Positions 1 to 8,255 of a DNA stretch of 64,000 nt are shown piece after piece (the first letter of the stretch is position 1; each line of letters starts with the position of its first letter). Below the pieces are notes generated by a model that was not told the DNA's origin, did no database searches, and saw only the letters and a program-made list of their open reading frames with translations. A program made the position numbers and the translations under genes. This DNA is from Phycisphaerales bacterium (GTDB lineage Bacteria > Planctomycetota > Phycisphaerae > Tepidisphaerales > Tepidisphaeraceae): contig JADLCB010000003.1 in NCBI GenBank assembly GCA_020847375.1, positions 434,001-498,000 of the forward strand, given 5' to 3'.

Positions 1-951
1 GCGAAAAGAAAAATCCATCAGAAAATCAATCCGGCATCAGCTGACCGCCAATCGGTCACGATCGGTATCACCCAGATGGCGTGTGGGGAGGATGTGCGCG
101 ATAACCGCAATCGCCAGCTCAAATTGCTGGAACAGGCCGCCAAAGATGGCGGGCAGATTCTCTGTACGCAGGAGCTGTTTGCCAGCCAGTATTTCTGCCA
201 GTCCGAGGATCATCGCTTTTTTAATCTGGCTGAAACCATTCCCGGCCCCAGTACCGAGGCGATGAGCAAAATCGCCCGTAAATACAAGACGGTGATTGTT
301 GCCAGTCTGTTTGAGCGGCGGGCGGCCGGGCTGTACCACAACACCGCAGCCATCATCGACGCCACCGGCGAGTTGCTCGGCGTGTATCGCAAGATGCACA
401 TCCCCGATGATCCGCTGTTCTACGAAAAATTTTATTTTACGCCGGGCGATACGGGGTTCCGTTCCTGGCGGACAGCGCATGGGATCATCGGCACGCTGAT
501 CTGCTGGGACCAGTGGTTTCCCGAAGCCGCACGCCTGACCGCGATGCAGGGGGCGCAGATTCTGTTTTATCCGACAGCCATTGGCTGGCATCCCAGTGAG
601 AAAAAAGAATACGGCGCCGCCCAGCATGACAGTTGGGAAACCGTGATGCGTTCCCACGCCATTGCCAACGGGTGCTTTGTGGCAGCGCCCAATCGCATCG
701 GGCTGGAGCACGTCAACGGTGTCGATGGCAAACCCGTCAACCCAGATGGGATTCAGTTCTGGGGCCAGTCGTTTGTCAGTGCGCCCGATGGGCGAATCCT
801 GCAGCGGGCATCCGTTGATCGCCAGGAGATACTCCTGCAGGAGTGCGACCTGACGCGGGTGGAGTTCAGCCGGACGCACTGGCCCTTTTTACGCGACCGG
901 CGCATTGACGCCTATGGCCAGCTCGTCAAGCGGTTTGATGATGCGCGATAA
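1..951 (+). CDS. aguB: N-carbamoylputrescine amidase, 5' end outside the window
   Basis: Nitrilase-superfamily enzyme that hydrolyses N-carbamoylputrescine to putrescine, CO2 and ammonia, the last step of the agmatine route. The frame is open to base 1. The first in-window ATG (76) lies inside the first beta strand of the fold (ITQMACGED follows an in-frame VTIG), so the true start is upstream and the entry is partial. Numbering from that ATG, the catalytic triad is visible as E33 (CTQELF), K106 (YRKMHIPDD) and C143 (LICWDQWFPEA). The YFCQ and FFNLAETIPGP segments are typical of AguB rather than of other nitrilases. aguA follows closely on the same strand and speA after it, which supports the assignment. 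The main alternative would be another C-N hydrolase, but context and motifs argue against that. Confidence 0.93.
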   Translation, partial: AKRKIHQKINPASADRQSVTIGITQMACGEDVRDNRNRQLKLLEQAAKDGGQILCTQELFASQYFCQSEDHRFFNLAETIPGPSTEAMSKIARKYKTVIVASLFERRAAGLYHNTAAIIDATGELLGVYRKMHIPDDPLFYEKFYFTPGDTGFRSWRTAHGIIGTLICWDQWFPEAARLTAMQGAQILFYPTAIGWHPSEKKEYGAAQHDSWETVMRSHAIANGCFVAAPNRIGLEHVNGVDGKPVNPDGIQFWGQSFVSAPDGRILQRASVDRQEILLQECDLTRVEFSRTHWPFLRDRRIDAYGQLVKRFDDAR

Positions 952-1018
952 CCGGCGCTGAGGGTTGCTCGCAAGAGTCGGTTTTTTTACGGGATCAATT
1001 TGTGGAAAAAGGGAAACG

Positions 1019-2143
1019 ATGGCCCGGATGAAGCAGAAGTTGATGAAACGCACACCGCGCGAGCTGGGATATACATTTCCGGCGGAGTGGCATCGCCAGA
1101 CGGGAACATGGTTCAGTTGGCCGCGCCCGGAAGGAATTTCGTTTCCTGATAAATATCATACCGTCCCCAAAAATCTGGCAGCCATTATCAGGCAGATCAC
1201 GCCGGTTCAACTGGTGCATATCAATGTGCCCAACGGCAACTGGGAGCGGATCGTGCGTCAGGAGTTGACGAAATATCGCGTGGAACTGGCGCAGGTGCGC
1301 TTTCATCATATTGCCACCAATGAGAGCTGGTGCCGCGATCACGGGCCGGCGTTTGTCATCCAGGGCAGTGGCGCAAAAATCAGTGGCCGCGCGAAATCGC
1401 CGGTTCGCAAAATTGTCAAACCAAAGCAGTCGCGGCTGGGCGTGGTTGACTGGGGGTACAATGCCTGGGGGGGTAAATATCCACCGTATGATGCGGATGA
1501 CGCCGTACCGCAGCGCATCGCCGAGCGGCTGGATTTGCCGCTGTGGCAACCCGGGATTGTGATGGAAGGTGGAGCGGTTGATTTCAACGGCCGGGGCACG
1601 GTGCTGACAACCACGGATTGTCTTTTGAACCCCAATCGCAATCCGAGTCTGTCCCAGCAGCAGATCGGACAATACCTATGCGATTATTACGGTCAGAAGC
1701 ATGTCTGCTGGTTGACCGGCGGCATTGCCGGCGATGATACCGATGGGCACATCGACGATCTGGCCCGTTTTATCAGCCCGCGGAAAATCGTGATTGGCAT
1801 CGAAGAAAATCGGCGTGACAGCAACTACCGGGTGCTGCGTGAGGTGCGCCGGCAACTGACCGATTTGCGCGATCAGGACGGACGGCCGTTTGAGATCGTC
1901 GAAATCCCCATGCCCGGCCGGGTGGAATATGACAACCAGCGTCTGCCCGCCACCTACATCAATTTTTTATTCATCAACGGGGCGGTGCTGGTTCCGACAT
2001 TCCGGCATCGTCATGATCGGGTGGCGTTGAAAATCCTGCAGCAGCATCTTCCGCGGCATCGCGTGATCGGTGTGGACTGTGTGGAGCTGATCTGGGGGCT
2101 GGGCGCGATCCATTGCCTGTCGCAACAGCAACCCGCAGTCTGA
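1019..2143 (+). CDS. aguA: Agmatine deiminase
   Basis: Converts agmatine to N-carbamoylputrescine plus ammonia (peptidyl-arginine-deiminase-like fold, cytoplasmic). About 374 aa, the normal family length. Family motifs seen are WFSWPRPEG near the N-terminus, SWCRDHGP with substrate-binding Asp and His, DDTDGHIDDLARF, and the catalytic cysteine C366 in GAIHCLSQQQ close to the C-terminus. The frame extends upstream to a TTG at 965. The ATG at 1019 is preferred because an AAGGGAAA ribosome-binding stretch sits a few bases before it and because the residues upstream look non-coding; ATG 1028 is also possible. The gene lies directly downstream of aguB and upstream of speA, so the three encode arginine to agmatine to carbamoylputrescine to putrescine. 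Confidence 0.93.
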   Translation: MARMKQKLMKRTPRELGYTFPAEWHRQTGTWFSWPRPEGISFPDKYHTVPKNLAAIIRQITPVQLVHINVPNGNWERIVRQELTKYRVELAQVRFHHIATNESWCRDHGPAFVIQGSGAKISGRAKSPVRKIVKPKQSRLGVVDWGYNAWGGKYPPYDADDAVPQRIAERLDLPLWQPGIVMEGGAVDFNGRGTVLTTTDCLLNPNRNPSLSQQQIGQYLCDYYGQKHVCWLTGGIAGDDTDGHIDDLARFISPRKIVIGIEENRRDSNYRVLREVRRQLTDLRDQDGRPFEIVEIPMPGRVEYDNQRLPATYINFLFINGAVLVPTFRHRHDRVALKILQQHLPRHRVIGVDCVELIWGLGAIHCLSQQQPAV

Positions 2144-2219
2144 ATCATCGGGCAAAGCCACAGCCACCGATGGGGCTAGAGACCAGAATCGTACGTTCAG
2201 GCGGCTGGCGACGACGACG

Positions 2220-2259
2220 GGCAAAGTCAAAAAATATGTATTTCGATCTTGACTTTGCT
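2220..2259 (+). promoter_or_regulatory. Long hairpin in the aguA-speA spacer
   Basis: A perfect 10-bp inverted repeat, GCAAAGTCAA (2221-2230) and TTGACTTTGC (2249-2258), extended by one G-U pair, closes an 18-nt loop. It stands about 85 bases before the speA start in a 200-bp spacer with no convincing ORF. No U-run follows, so it is not a standard terminator. It could be an attenuator, a stabilising processed 5' end, or an operator. The 3' arm also contains TTGACT, which could act as a -35 box, although the best -10 candidate is only 15 bases away. Confidence 0.45.
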
Positions 2260-2343
2260 GCCAACGTGATACGATTGTGCGCAGAGGTAACGGCGCGACG
2301 GTTGTACCGGCGTCTGCTTCTCGGTTAACAAAAGGCATTTGCG

Positions 2344-4368
2344 ATGGAAATGACGGCGGAGACGGGGCAGTTGCAGAATCTACCGCATTTGCGGCTGACA
2401 GTACCAAACGCGGTGACGACCGATGCGCCAACCAATGGCAGCAGTTGTACTGATGATCAGGGTAACGGAGACTGGACGATCGAAGATTCGCGCCAGCTTT
2501 ACTTTGTGCGCAACTGGGGGCAGGGTTACTTCGACATCAATAATGCCGGGCATGTTGCGGTTCATCCCAAGGCAGACCCAGCCCAGGGTCTTGATCTGAA
2601 GATACTCGTTGATGAATTGATCGGCCGCGATATCCAGTTGCCGGTGCTGATCCGCTTTACCGATATTCTGGAACATCGGTTGGCGCAGATTTACGATGCT
2701 TTTTCCAAAGCCATCAACGAACAGGAATATAAGGGGCAGTATCGCTGCGTCTATCCGATCAAGGTGAACCAGCAGCGCCATGTGGTGGAGGAGATCCATC
2801 ATTTCGGGAAAAAATATGGTTTCGGTCTGGAGGCCGGCAGCAAACCGGAGCTGCTGGCGGTGATGGCGATTGTGGATGACGACCAGACGCCGATCATCTG
2901 CAACGGGTTTAAGGATGATGAGTTTATCGAGGCGGTGATTCTGGCCACCAAGATCGGGCGCAAAATCATTCCCGTGGTGGAAAAGTTCAGCGAGCTGGAG
3001 CTGATCGTCAAATACGCCAAACAGTACAATGTTTCGCCGAGCATCGGTGTGCGGGTGAAATTGTCCGCCCGTGGGGCGGGACGTTGGGAACAGTCCGGCG
3101 GTGTGCGCAGCAAATTCGGGCTGTTCGTCCATGAGGTGATCGAGGCCCTGGAATATCTGCGCGCCCAGGGGATGGGCGACTGCCTGAATCTGCTCCACTT
3201 TCATCTGGGCAGCCAGATCAACAATATCCGCAACGTCAAGAATGCCATTGTCGAGCTGACGCGCGTTTATACCGAATTGCAACGGCTGGGCGCGGGGCTG
3301 GAATATATCGATGTCGGCGGCGGGCTTGGGGTCGATTACGACGGTTCCAAGACCAACTTTGACAGCAGCATCAACTATGCCCTGCAGGAATACGCCAATG
3401 ACGTTGTTTTCCATATCAAGGAAATCTGCGATCAAAACGGCGTGGAACATCCGACGATCATCAGCGAATCAGGCCGGGCGATGGTGGCGTATCACAGTGT
3501 GCTGGTTTTCAATGTCATTGGGTGGAGCGGTTTCAAGCGGTTTGATCTTCCCCAGCAACTCACCGATGAGCAGCGGCAGGACATGCCCGCGCCGGTGGTG
3601 AATTTGTTCGACACCTTCGCCGGTGTCAATGAAGCCAACTGTCACGAATACTATCATGATGCGCAACTGGCGCGCGAAGCGGTGCTGAACCTGTTCAACC
3701 TGGGTTACTGCACGCTGGAACATCGTTCGCTGGCCGAGCGGTTGTATTTCGGCATCTGCAGCAAAATCCTCACCTTTGTCCGCAAGCTCGAGTTTATCCC
3801 CGAGGAATTTGAAGGTCTGGAACAGACACTTTCCGATACGTATTTCTGCAATTTGTCGATTTTCCAGTCGATTCCTGACTCCTGGGCGATCGATCAGCTT
3901 TTTCCCATCATGCCAATCCACCGGCTGAAGGAGGAACCGTACTGCCGTGGCGTGCTGGCGGATATCACCTGCGACTCTGACGGCAAGGTCGATCATTTCA
4001 TCGATCAACGCGATGTGAAAAGTGTTCTGGAGCTGCATCCGTTCAAGGGTGAACCGTATTATCTGGCAGCCTTTTTAGTGGGGGCGTATCAGGAAATTCT
4101 GGGCGATCTGCATAATCTGCTGGGCGACACCAACGCCGTGCATGTGACGATCGATGATAATGGATTGCCCAGTATTGACGAAGTGATCGAAGGCGACACC
4201 GTGCGCGAAGTGCTGCAATATGTGCAGTTCAACGGCGAGGAGATGCAGCGGTCGATGCGTAAGATCATCGAAAAAGCGCTGAAGGATCAAAAGCTCAGCA
4301 TCGATGAAAGCCGGTTGCTTCTCAAGTTCTATGAACAGGGTCTGGAAGGTTATACCTATCTGGAATGA
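2344..4368 (+). CDS. speA: Biosynthetic arginine decarboxylase (PLP, SpeA type)
   Basis: Decarboxylates arginine to agmatine, the entry step of the putrescine route encoded with aguA and aguB just upstream. It has 674 aa, matching the large SpeA family (fold III PLP enzymes). The N-terminal signature WTIEDSRQLYFVRNWGQGYF is diagnostic. The PLP-binding lysine is K140 in YPIKVNQQ. Further family blocks are GLEAGSKPEL, HFHLGSQ, YIDVGGGLGVDY and ISESGRA. The C-terminal part keeps the SpeA helical region (about residues 560-674). The ATG at 2344 is the natural start because it opens a short variable leader before the conserved block. The 200-bp spacer upstream holds a strong hairpin, so speA may have its own promoter or attenuator. 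Confidence 0.95.
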   Translation: MEMTAETGQLQNLPHLRLTVPNAVTTDAPTNGSSCTDDQGNGDWTIEDSRQLYFVRNWGQGYFDINNAGHVAVHPKADPAQGLDLKILVDELIGRDIQLPVLIRFTDILEHRLAQIYDAFSKAINEQEYKGQYRCVYPIKVNQQRHVVEEIHHFGKKYGFGLEAGSKPELLAVMAIVDDDQTPIICNGFKDDEFIEAVILATKIGRKIIPVVEKFSELELIVKYAKQYNVSPSIGVRVKLSARGAGRWEQSGGVRSKFGLFVHEVIEALEYLRAQGMGDCLNLLHFHLGSQINNIRNVKNAIVELTRVYTELQRLGAGLEYIDVGGGLGVDYDGSKTNFDSSINYALQEYANDVVFHIKEICDQNGVEHPTIISESGRAMVAYHSVLVFNVIGWSGFKRFDLPQQLTDEQRQDMPAPVVNLFDTFAGVNEANCHEYYHDAQLAREAVLNLFNLGYCTLEHRSLAERLYFGICSKILTFVRKLEFIPEEFEGLEQTLSDTYFCNLSIFQSIPDSWAIDQLFPIMPIHRLKEEPYCRGVLADITCDSDGKVDHFIDQRDVKSVLELHPFKGEPYYLAAFLVGAYQEILGDLHNLLGDTNAVHVTIDDNGLPSIDEVIEGDTVREVLQYVQFNGEEMQRSMRKIIEKALKDQKLSIDESRLLLKFYEQGLEGYTYLE

Positions 4369-4468
4369 ATGCGCCGAAAGGCTTGTGGTGTAAAGGTATC
4401 AACTGCGCGCAGCGACGGTAAAGCGAGTGGTGCGCTAATGCCAGGCATGGCAGCGGGAGTGTTCAATC

Positions 4469-4918
4469 CTACGGGGCCTGCGCAGCATCTTCGGGATGTT
4501 CAATGCGGTCAGCCACGCTGCGAAAATCAGCAATGTCCTGCAGCGTCGTACTACGCAGGCTTCCGAGATACTGCCCGGATATGGCTTTCCAAGTATGGTG
4601 CAGCGGACAGGCGACGGCGTCGTTGCACAGACGCTGACCCAGCACGCACTGCTTGAATTTTTCGATTCGTTCCAGCGGATCGATAATGTCGAACAGCGTC
4701 ACCTTGTCCAGACGACGCGCGACCTTAAAGCCTCCGCCAAAACCTTTCTGGCTTTCCAGCACTTTGGCGCGCGCCAGTTGCTGAAGTATCTTGGCCAGGT
4801 AATTAGCCGGCACGCCGGTTTCCTGCGCGATTTCTTTCACGCCGCAGTAAGCACCATTGCCCTTGCGAGCCATGTAGACCAAGGCTCTTAATGCATATTC
4901 GCCAGTTTGGGTTAACAT
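4469..4918 (-). CDS. Rrf2-family transcriptional regulator, Fe-S type
   Basis: Winged-helix regulator of the Rrf2 family (IscR, NsrR, RirA relatives), about 149 aa. The sequence MLTQTGEYALRALVYMA is the usual family N-terminus, followed by the helix-turn-helix (VPANYLAKILQQLARAKVL) and the wing (GFGGGFKVAR). Three cysteines, C91, C98 and C104 in CVLGQRLCNDAVACPLH, match the cluster-binding spacing of IscR/NsrR proteins, so an Fe-S sensor is likely; iron, NO or cluster status cannot be distinguished. Longer starts exist (4930, 4957). Start 4918 is preferred because it aligns with the family start and because a good -10 box overlaps the 4930 ATG, which would make the mRNA almost leaderless. It is transcribed away from speA. 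Confidence 0.85.
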   Translation of the reverse strand: MLTQTGEYALRALVYMARKGNGAYCGVKEIAQETGVPANYLAKILQQLARAKVLESQKGFGGGFKVARRLDKVTLFDIIDPLERIEKFKQCVLGQRLCNDAVACPLHHTWKAISGQYLGSLRSTTLQDIADFRSVADRIEHPEDAAQAP

Positions 4919-4928
4919 TTCTCGTGAC

Positions 4929-4957
4929 ATTATACGAGTAGACCATTCTGGAGACAA
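4929..4957 (-). promoter_or_regulatory. Predicted sigma-70 promoter of the Rrf2 gene
   Basis: On the minus strand TTGTCT (4957-4952), a 17-base spacer and a perfect TATAAT (4934-4929). The expected start of transcription falls near 4922, only a few bases before the ATG at 4918. Just upstream (4959-4978) is a TTGTCCGATT stretch resembling the inverted repeat in front of the ABC-transporter operon at 18785. Confidence 0.55.
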
Positions 4958-5047
4958 ACCAATCGGACAATTTTATCTTATTGTATGAATCCATCGTCTC
5001 GATTGCGACCGCAAAATTGCTGAATAATCTTAAAAAACCCCTGTGTT

Positions 5048-5064
5048 ATGTGGAAATGCCACAT
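5048..5064. repeat. Inverted repeat between the Rrf2 and aroDE genes
   Basis: ATGTGG (5048-5053) and CCACAT (5059-5064) form a perfect 6-bp inverted repeat around AAATG. It lies downstream of aroDE and upstream of the Rrf2 gene. It could be an operator or a weak hairpin at the end of the aroDE message; there is no adjacent U-run. Confidence 0.3.
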
Positions 5065-5112
5065 TTCTGTGATAAATGGGGCAGGAATTAAACTGCACAT
5101 GTTCAGGCGGCT

Positions 5113-6699
5113 TTATCGGGATTCAAATTGCGGGCCGGCCAGTCGGGAAATGACAACTTGCCGCATGATCTGCATCGGCGCGGTCTGTCCTGTCCATGTT
5201 TCAAACTGGCTGACTGCCTGGCGCACAAACATTTCAACCCCACTGATCGTTTTGGCTCCTTTGCTGCTGGCCAGTTTCAGCAGTCGGGTTTCGATCGGAT
5301 TATAAATGCTGTCGAACACCAGCGACTGGCCATTCAGTGCTGGACAATTCCCGTCAAAGACACAGCCTTCGGGCTTGGGGTACATTCCCACGCTGGTCGC
5401 ATGAAAATAGATTTGACAACGCGAATGTTTCAACTCGGTCAACGGCGCAGCTTTAACCGAACCGATTTTTTGATCAAATTCATCAGCCAGCGCCTGCGCG
5501 CGGTCAAGGTTGCGGTTGTAGATTGTCACCTGCGCGCCGTAGTGCGCCAGCCCGGCCACGGCCGTGCGACCAGTGCCGCCTGCCCCGATCACCGCCACCT
5601 GATATTTGCGTAAATCCTGGCGCTGAATGTTCAGACGTTCAGTGATGCAGTCAAGAATGGCTGCATAGTCGGTGTTCAAACCGCGCAACTGCATTTGTTG
5701 ATTGCCATCGGCCGATTGACCGCGATCGATCGCGATGGTGTTTACTGCTCCGATCGACTTGGCCAGTGGTTCGATGTGCGCCCCTTTTTCCCCCAGGTAG
5801 CGCAGCGCGTTCTCCTTGTGGGGCAGGGTGATGCTTAACCCGGACAGATCCAGCGCGGTCATGGCGGTGAATGTTTCCATGAAGGCCTTGAAACTTTCAT
5901 AGCTGCCTTCCACCAGCAGCGGCAGGTAAACGCCGTCATGGTTTACCGCATCAAAAGCAGCATTGTGAATGGCGGGCGACATGGAGTGCATCACGGGTTG
6001 CGCGACGACACCATACACGCGGGTTTCCGGCCCGATCGTATCCCAGCGATACAGGCGCTTCATGTCCTGCAGGCTCACCTGCCCGGGGGCAGTTGCCTGA
6101 TCGCCGCCGAGCGAGGCGAAGGTTAAAAACGCGCCGAATTTTTTGGCTAAGATACGGGAAATAACCCCCGCTTCGCCCATGCACAGCGCGATGGTCGGTT
6201 TGGCGCGGTTGAGCAGAATTTCAAAGGCTTCGAGATTGTCGCGGATGCTGCGCGCCGTCCAGACGATTTTGGCAACATCGGCGTTGGTATCGTTGAGTTC
6301 AGACAGCAGTTGATACAGCTTGGCCGGCCGGGTGGTAAAGTCATGGCTGGAACAGATGATGCCGCTGCGCCGGGTGCGCGGTTCGGTTGACAGGCCCGCA
6401 ATGCTTGCCAGGGCCTTGAGTTCGATATCGATATAGGCGCTGCGATGGGCAGCCTCAGACAGCAGCGTCAGCCGCTGGGATTCCTCCAACTGGCAATGCC
6501 CGCCCTCCCAGGTGGGGCGGCAGGTCACGATGGCCGGCAGGCTGGACGTCTGGATCATCTGGCTGACGGTGGCGCTGTCGGTGATGTTATCCACGCGCAG
6601 TTCGATCATATCCGCCCCGGCCTCCGCCGCGGCAGCCACCTGGGCCTGCACCTGCTGCACATCACGCGCGAAAATCGCCACACATAGTTGAGTCATCAC
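5113..6699 (-). CDS. aroDE: Bifunctional type I 3-dehydroquinate dehydratase / shikimate dehydrogenase
   Basis: Single 528-aa chain catalysing two consecutive shikimate-pathway steps, 3-dehydroquinate to 3-dehydroshikimate to shikimate. Residues 1 to about 230 are a type I (Schiff-base) dehydroquinase: EAGADMIELRVD, the catalytic His in SSHDFTTRP and the Schiff-base Lys in ADVAKIVWTARS. Residues about 235-528 are AroE: VAQPVMHSMSPAIHNAAF (shikimate binding), ITLPHKENAL with the catalytic Lys, VNTI, GLNTDYAA and the NADP-binding VIGAGGTGRTAVAGL. The same domain order occurs in plants and in some planctomycetes and chlamydiae, so the fusion fits a PVC-group host. The reading frame starts with two Met codons; the first is used. 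No linked aro genes are visible. Confidence 0.93.
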   Translation of the reverse strand: MMTQLCVAIFARDVQQVQAQVAAAAEAGADMIELRVDNITDSATVSQMIQTSSLPAIVTCRPTWEGGHCQLEESQRLTLLSEAAHRSAYIDIELKALASIAGLSTEPRTRRSGIICSSHDFTTRPAKLYQLLSELNDTNADVAKIVWTARSIRDNLEAFEILLNRAKPTIALCMGEAGVISRILAKKFGAFLTFASLGGDQATAPGQVSLQDMKRLYRWDTIGPETRVYGVVAQPVMHSMSPAIHNAAFDAVNHDGVYLPLLVEGSYESFKAFMETFTAMTALDLSGLSITLPHKENALRYLGEKGAHIEPLAKSIGAVNTIAIDRGQSADGNQQMQLRGLNTDYAAILDCITERLNIQRQDLRKYQVAVIGAGGTGRTAVAGLAHYGAQVTIYNRNLDRAQALADEFDQKIGSVKAAPLTELKHSRCQIYFHATSVGMYPKPEGCVFDGNCPALNGQSLVFDSIYNPIETRLLKLASSKGAKTISGVEMFVRQAVSQFETWTGQTAPMQIMRQVVISRLAGPQFESR

Positions 6700-6838
6700 A
6701 GCCCTAGACTACCGCAGCTCGCCCCGACACGAAAGCAGGAGGTTTTATCCTGGTGCGATGCGCGAAAATTCGGTTGATTGGGTGCCAATGGGTTGTCGTG
6801 TGGGTGGCGCGGGATCAGAAAAATCAATCGGGTCTGAC

Positions 6839-6867
6839 TTGTGAGCCGGCGCCTGGCGTGCTAGGAT
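6839..6867 (+). promoter_or_regulatory. Promoter of the tRNA-Pro gene
   Basis: TTGTGA (6839-6844), an exact 17-base spacer and TAGGAT (6862-6867). The predicted start near 6875 is about eight bases before the mature tRNA 5' end, a typical arrangement for a stand-alone tRNA gene. Confidence 0.6.
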
Positions 6868-6882
6868 GGTGCGTTCGCAAGC

Positions 6883-6956
6883 CAGGGTGTAGCTCAGTTT
6901 GGTAGAGCACTAGCATGGGGTGCTAGGGGTCGAAGGTTCAAATCCTTTCACCCTGA
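6883..6956 (+). tRNA. tRNA-Pro (anticodon GGG)
   Basis: Full cloverleaf: acceptor CAGGGTG (6883-6889) pairs with CACCCTG (6949-6955), D-stem GCTC/GAGC, anticodon stem CTAGC/GCTAG around the loop ATGGGGT with anticodon GGG at 6917-6919, T-arm GAAGG-TTCAAAT-CCTTT, and discriminator A6956. The C1-G72 pair is normal for tRNA-Pro. The 3' CCA is not encoded. Confidence 0.93.
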
Positions 6957-6971
6957 TTCCGCGAAAATAAC

Positions 6972-7005
6972 AAGCCTTCCAGCCACGGGTTGGGAGGCTT
7001 TTTTG
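6972..7005 (+). terminator. Intrinsic terminator after tRNA-Pro
   Basis: AAGCCTTCCAGCC (from 6972) pairs with GGTTGGGAGGCTT around an ACG loop, with a few G-U or mismatched pairs, and is followed directly by TTTTT. It closes the tRNA-Pro transcript just before the RNase HII-like gene. Confidence 0.75.
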
Positions 7006-7037
7006 TTGGTTTGTCCAAGTCGGTTATGATTGGGGTC

Positions 7038-8147
7038 ATGATCGTGGCAGGGATTGATGAAGCGGGTTACGGGCCGCTGCTGGGGCCGTTGGTGGTCGGT
7101 TGCAGCGCGTGGGAAATTGGCGCCGATGCGCCGGGGCAACCAGGCGATGTCAGTGCGCATGAAAACTCCGCCGAAACCGTCTCCAGCGACGATCCTTCGC
7201 GCCATGATGAAAACAATCATGCCGAAGTGTTCATTCCGTGTCTGTGGCAGCGGTTGCGCAAACTGGTCTCCCGTCAGCGGTCAAGATCAGGCCAGAAGCT
7301 GCATATCAATGATTCCAAACAGGTTTACTCACCTTCAGCTGGTTTGAAAGAGCTGGAGCGAAGCGTTTTGTGTATCGCGGCAGCCAGCGGTGATTGGTCG
7401 GACAGTCTGGAACAATTGCTCCAGCACGTTGCCCCGGAAGTGATCGATGGTTCGTTGCCATCTCAGCGCGAAACCTCGCGCCGAACCAGCGGGCAGTATC
7501 TGACCGATTATCCCTGGTATGCGCCGTTTGAGAATGAAACGTTTCCATGTGAACACCAAGCCATGCCGATCAAGCTGATGGCGCGCGGGCTGGCGGCGGA
7601 GATGCAGCGCCAGCAGGTTCGCTGCGTGCACTTGAATGCCCGGATTGTGCTGGAAAAACAGCTCAATCGCCTGCTCAGCCAGACACGCAATAAAGCAAGC
7701 ACGCTTTTTTCCACCGCAGCCATGCACATCGACCACCTCCTGCGCACGTATGGTCGGCAGAATCTGACGATTTTCTGCGATCGTCAGGGAGGACGTGCTC
7801 ATTATGGGGCATTGTTGCGAATGATGTTTGACCGATGGTCGTTGCAGATCATCAGCGAAACCGACGGCCGTAGCGAATACTGTCTGCTGCGCGACGGCCA
7901 TCTTGTACGCATCATCTTCAGCGAAAAAGCCGAGGCCAAATGTCTGCCGGTTGCCCTGGCGTCGATGCTCAGCAAATATCTGCGCGAAGTTCTGATGCGC
8001 CGGTTCAACGCCTACTGGTGCGGGCTATTGCCATCGTTGACGCCGACAGCGGGTTATTACAGCGACGGGACGCGCTTTTTGGCTCAGATCAGCGATAAGC
8101 GCAACCAACTGGGCATTCCTGATGATCAGTTGATCCGCTGCCGCTGA
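7038..8147 (+). CDS. Divergent RNase HII-like protein
   Basis: Resembles ribonuclease HII, which removes ribonucleotides from DNA and RNA primers, but is much longer (about 369 aa against about 200). The N-terminal block VAGIDEAGYGPLLGPLVVG matches the HII motif with DEAGRG changed to DEAGYG. HINDSKQ matches the NDSK block, and AEAKCLPVALASMLSKYLRE aligns with the final HII motif DAxxxxxxAASIxAKVxRD with Asp replaced by Glu. A complete acidic set is therefore plausible: D7, E8, D248 (FCDRQGG) and E299. A spacer of about 60 residues follows the first motif and another long insert lies in the middle. ATG 7026 is the alternative start. Start 7038 is preferred because a TATGAT box ends seven bases upstream. 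Activity as an RNase H is inferred. Confidence 0.7.
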   Translation: MIVAGIDEAGYGPLLGPLVVGCSAWEIGADAPGQPGDVSAHENSAETVSSDDPSRHDENNHAEVFIPCLWQRLRKLVSRQRSRSGQKLHINDSKQVYSPSAGLKELERSVLCIAAASGDWSDSLEQLLQHVAPEVIDGSLPSQRETSRRTSGQYLTDYPWYAPFENETFPCEHQAMPIKLMARGLAAEMQRQQVRCVHLNARIVLEKQLNRLLSQTRNKASTLFSTAAMHIDHLLRTYGRQNLTIFCDRQGGRAHYGALLRMMFDRWSLQIISETDGRSEYCLLRDGHLVRIIFSEKAEAKCLPVALASMLSKYLREVLMRRFNAYWCGLLPSLTPTAGYYSDGTRFLAQISDKRNQLGIPDDQLIRCR

Positions 8148-8255
8148 AGCATGTCTTGACCTGAATGGCGCAGGCCTGATCGGTCGCCATCAATCCAATT
8201 CGATCGGGCGAATTGTACAGCCAGCCGCCTGTCTTTTACGATTGACCCTCTATCA

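Noticed and set aside
2113-2328. 71-codon frame across the aguA-speA spacer
   Set aside because: Overlaps the aguA end, is Arg-rich without a domain, and runs through the strong hairpin; unlikely to be coding.
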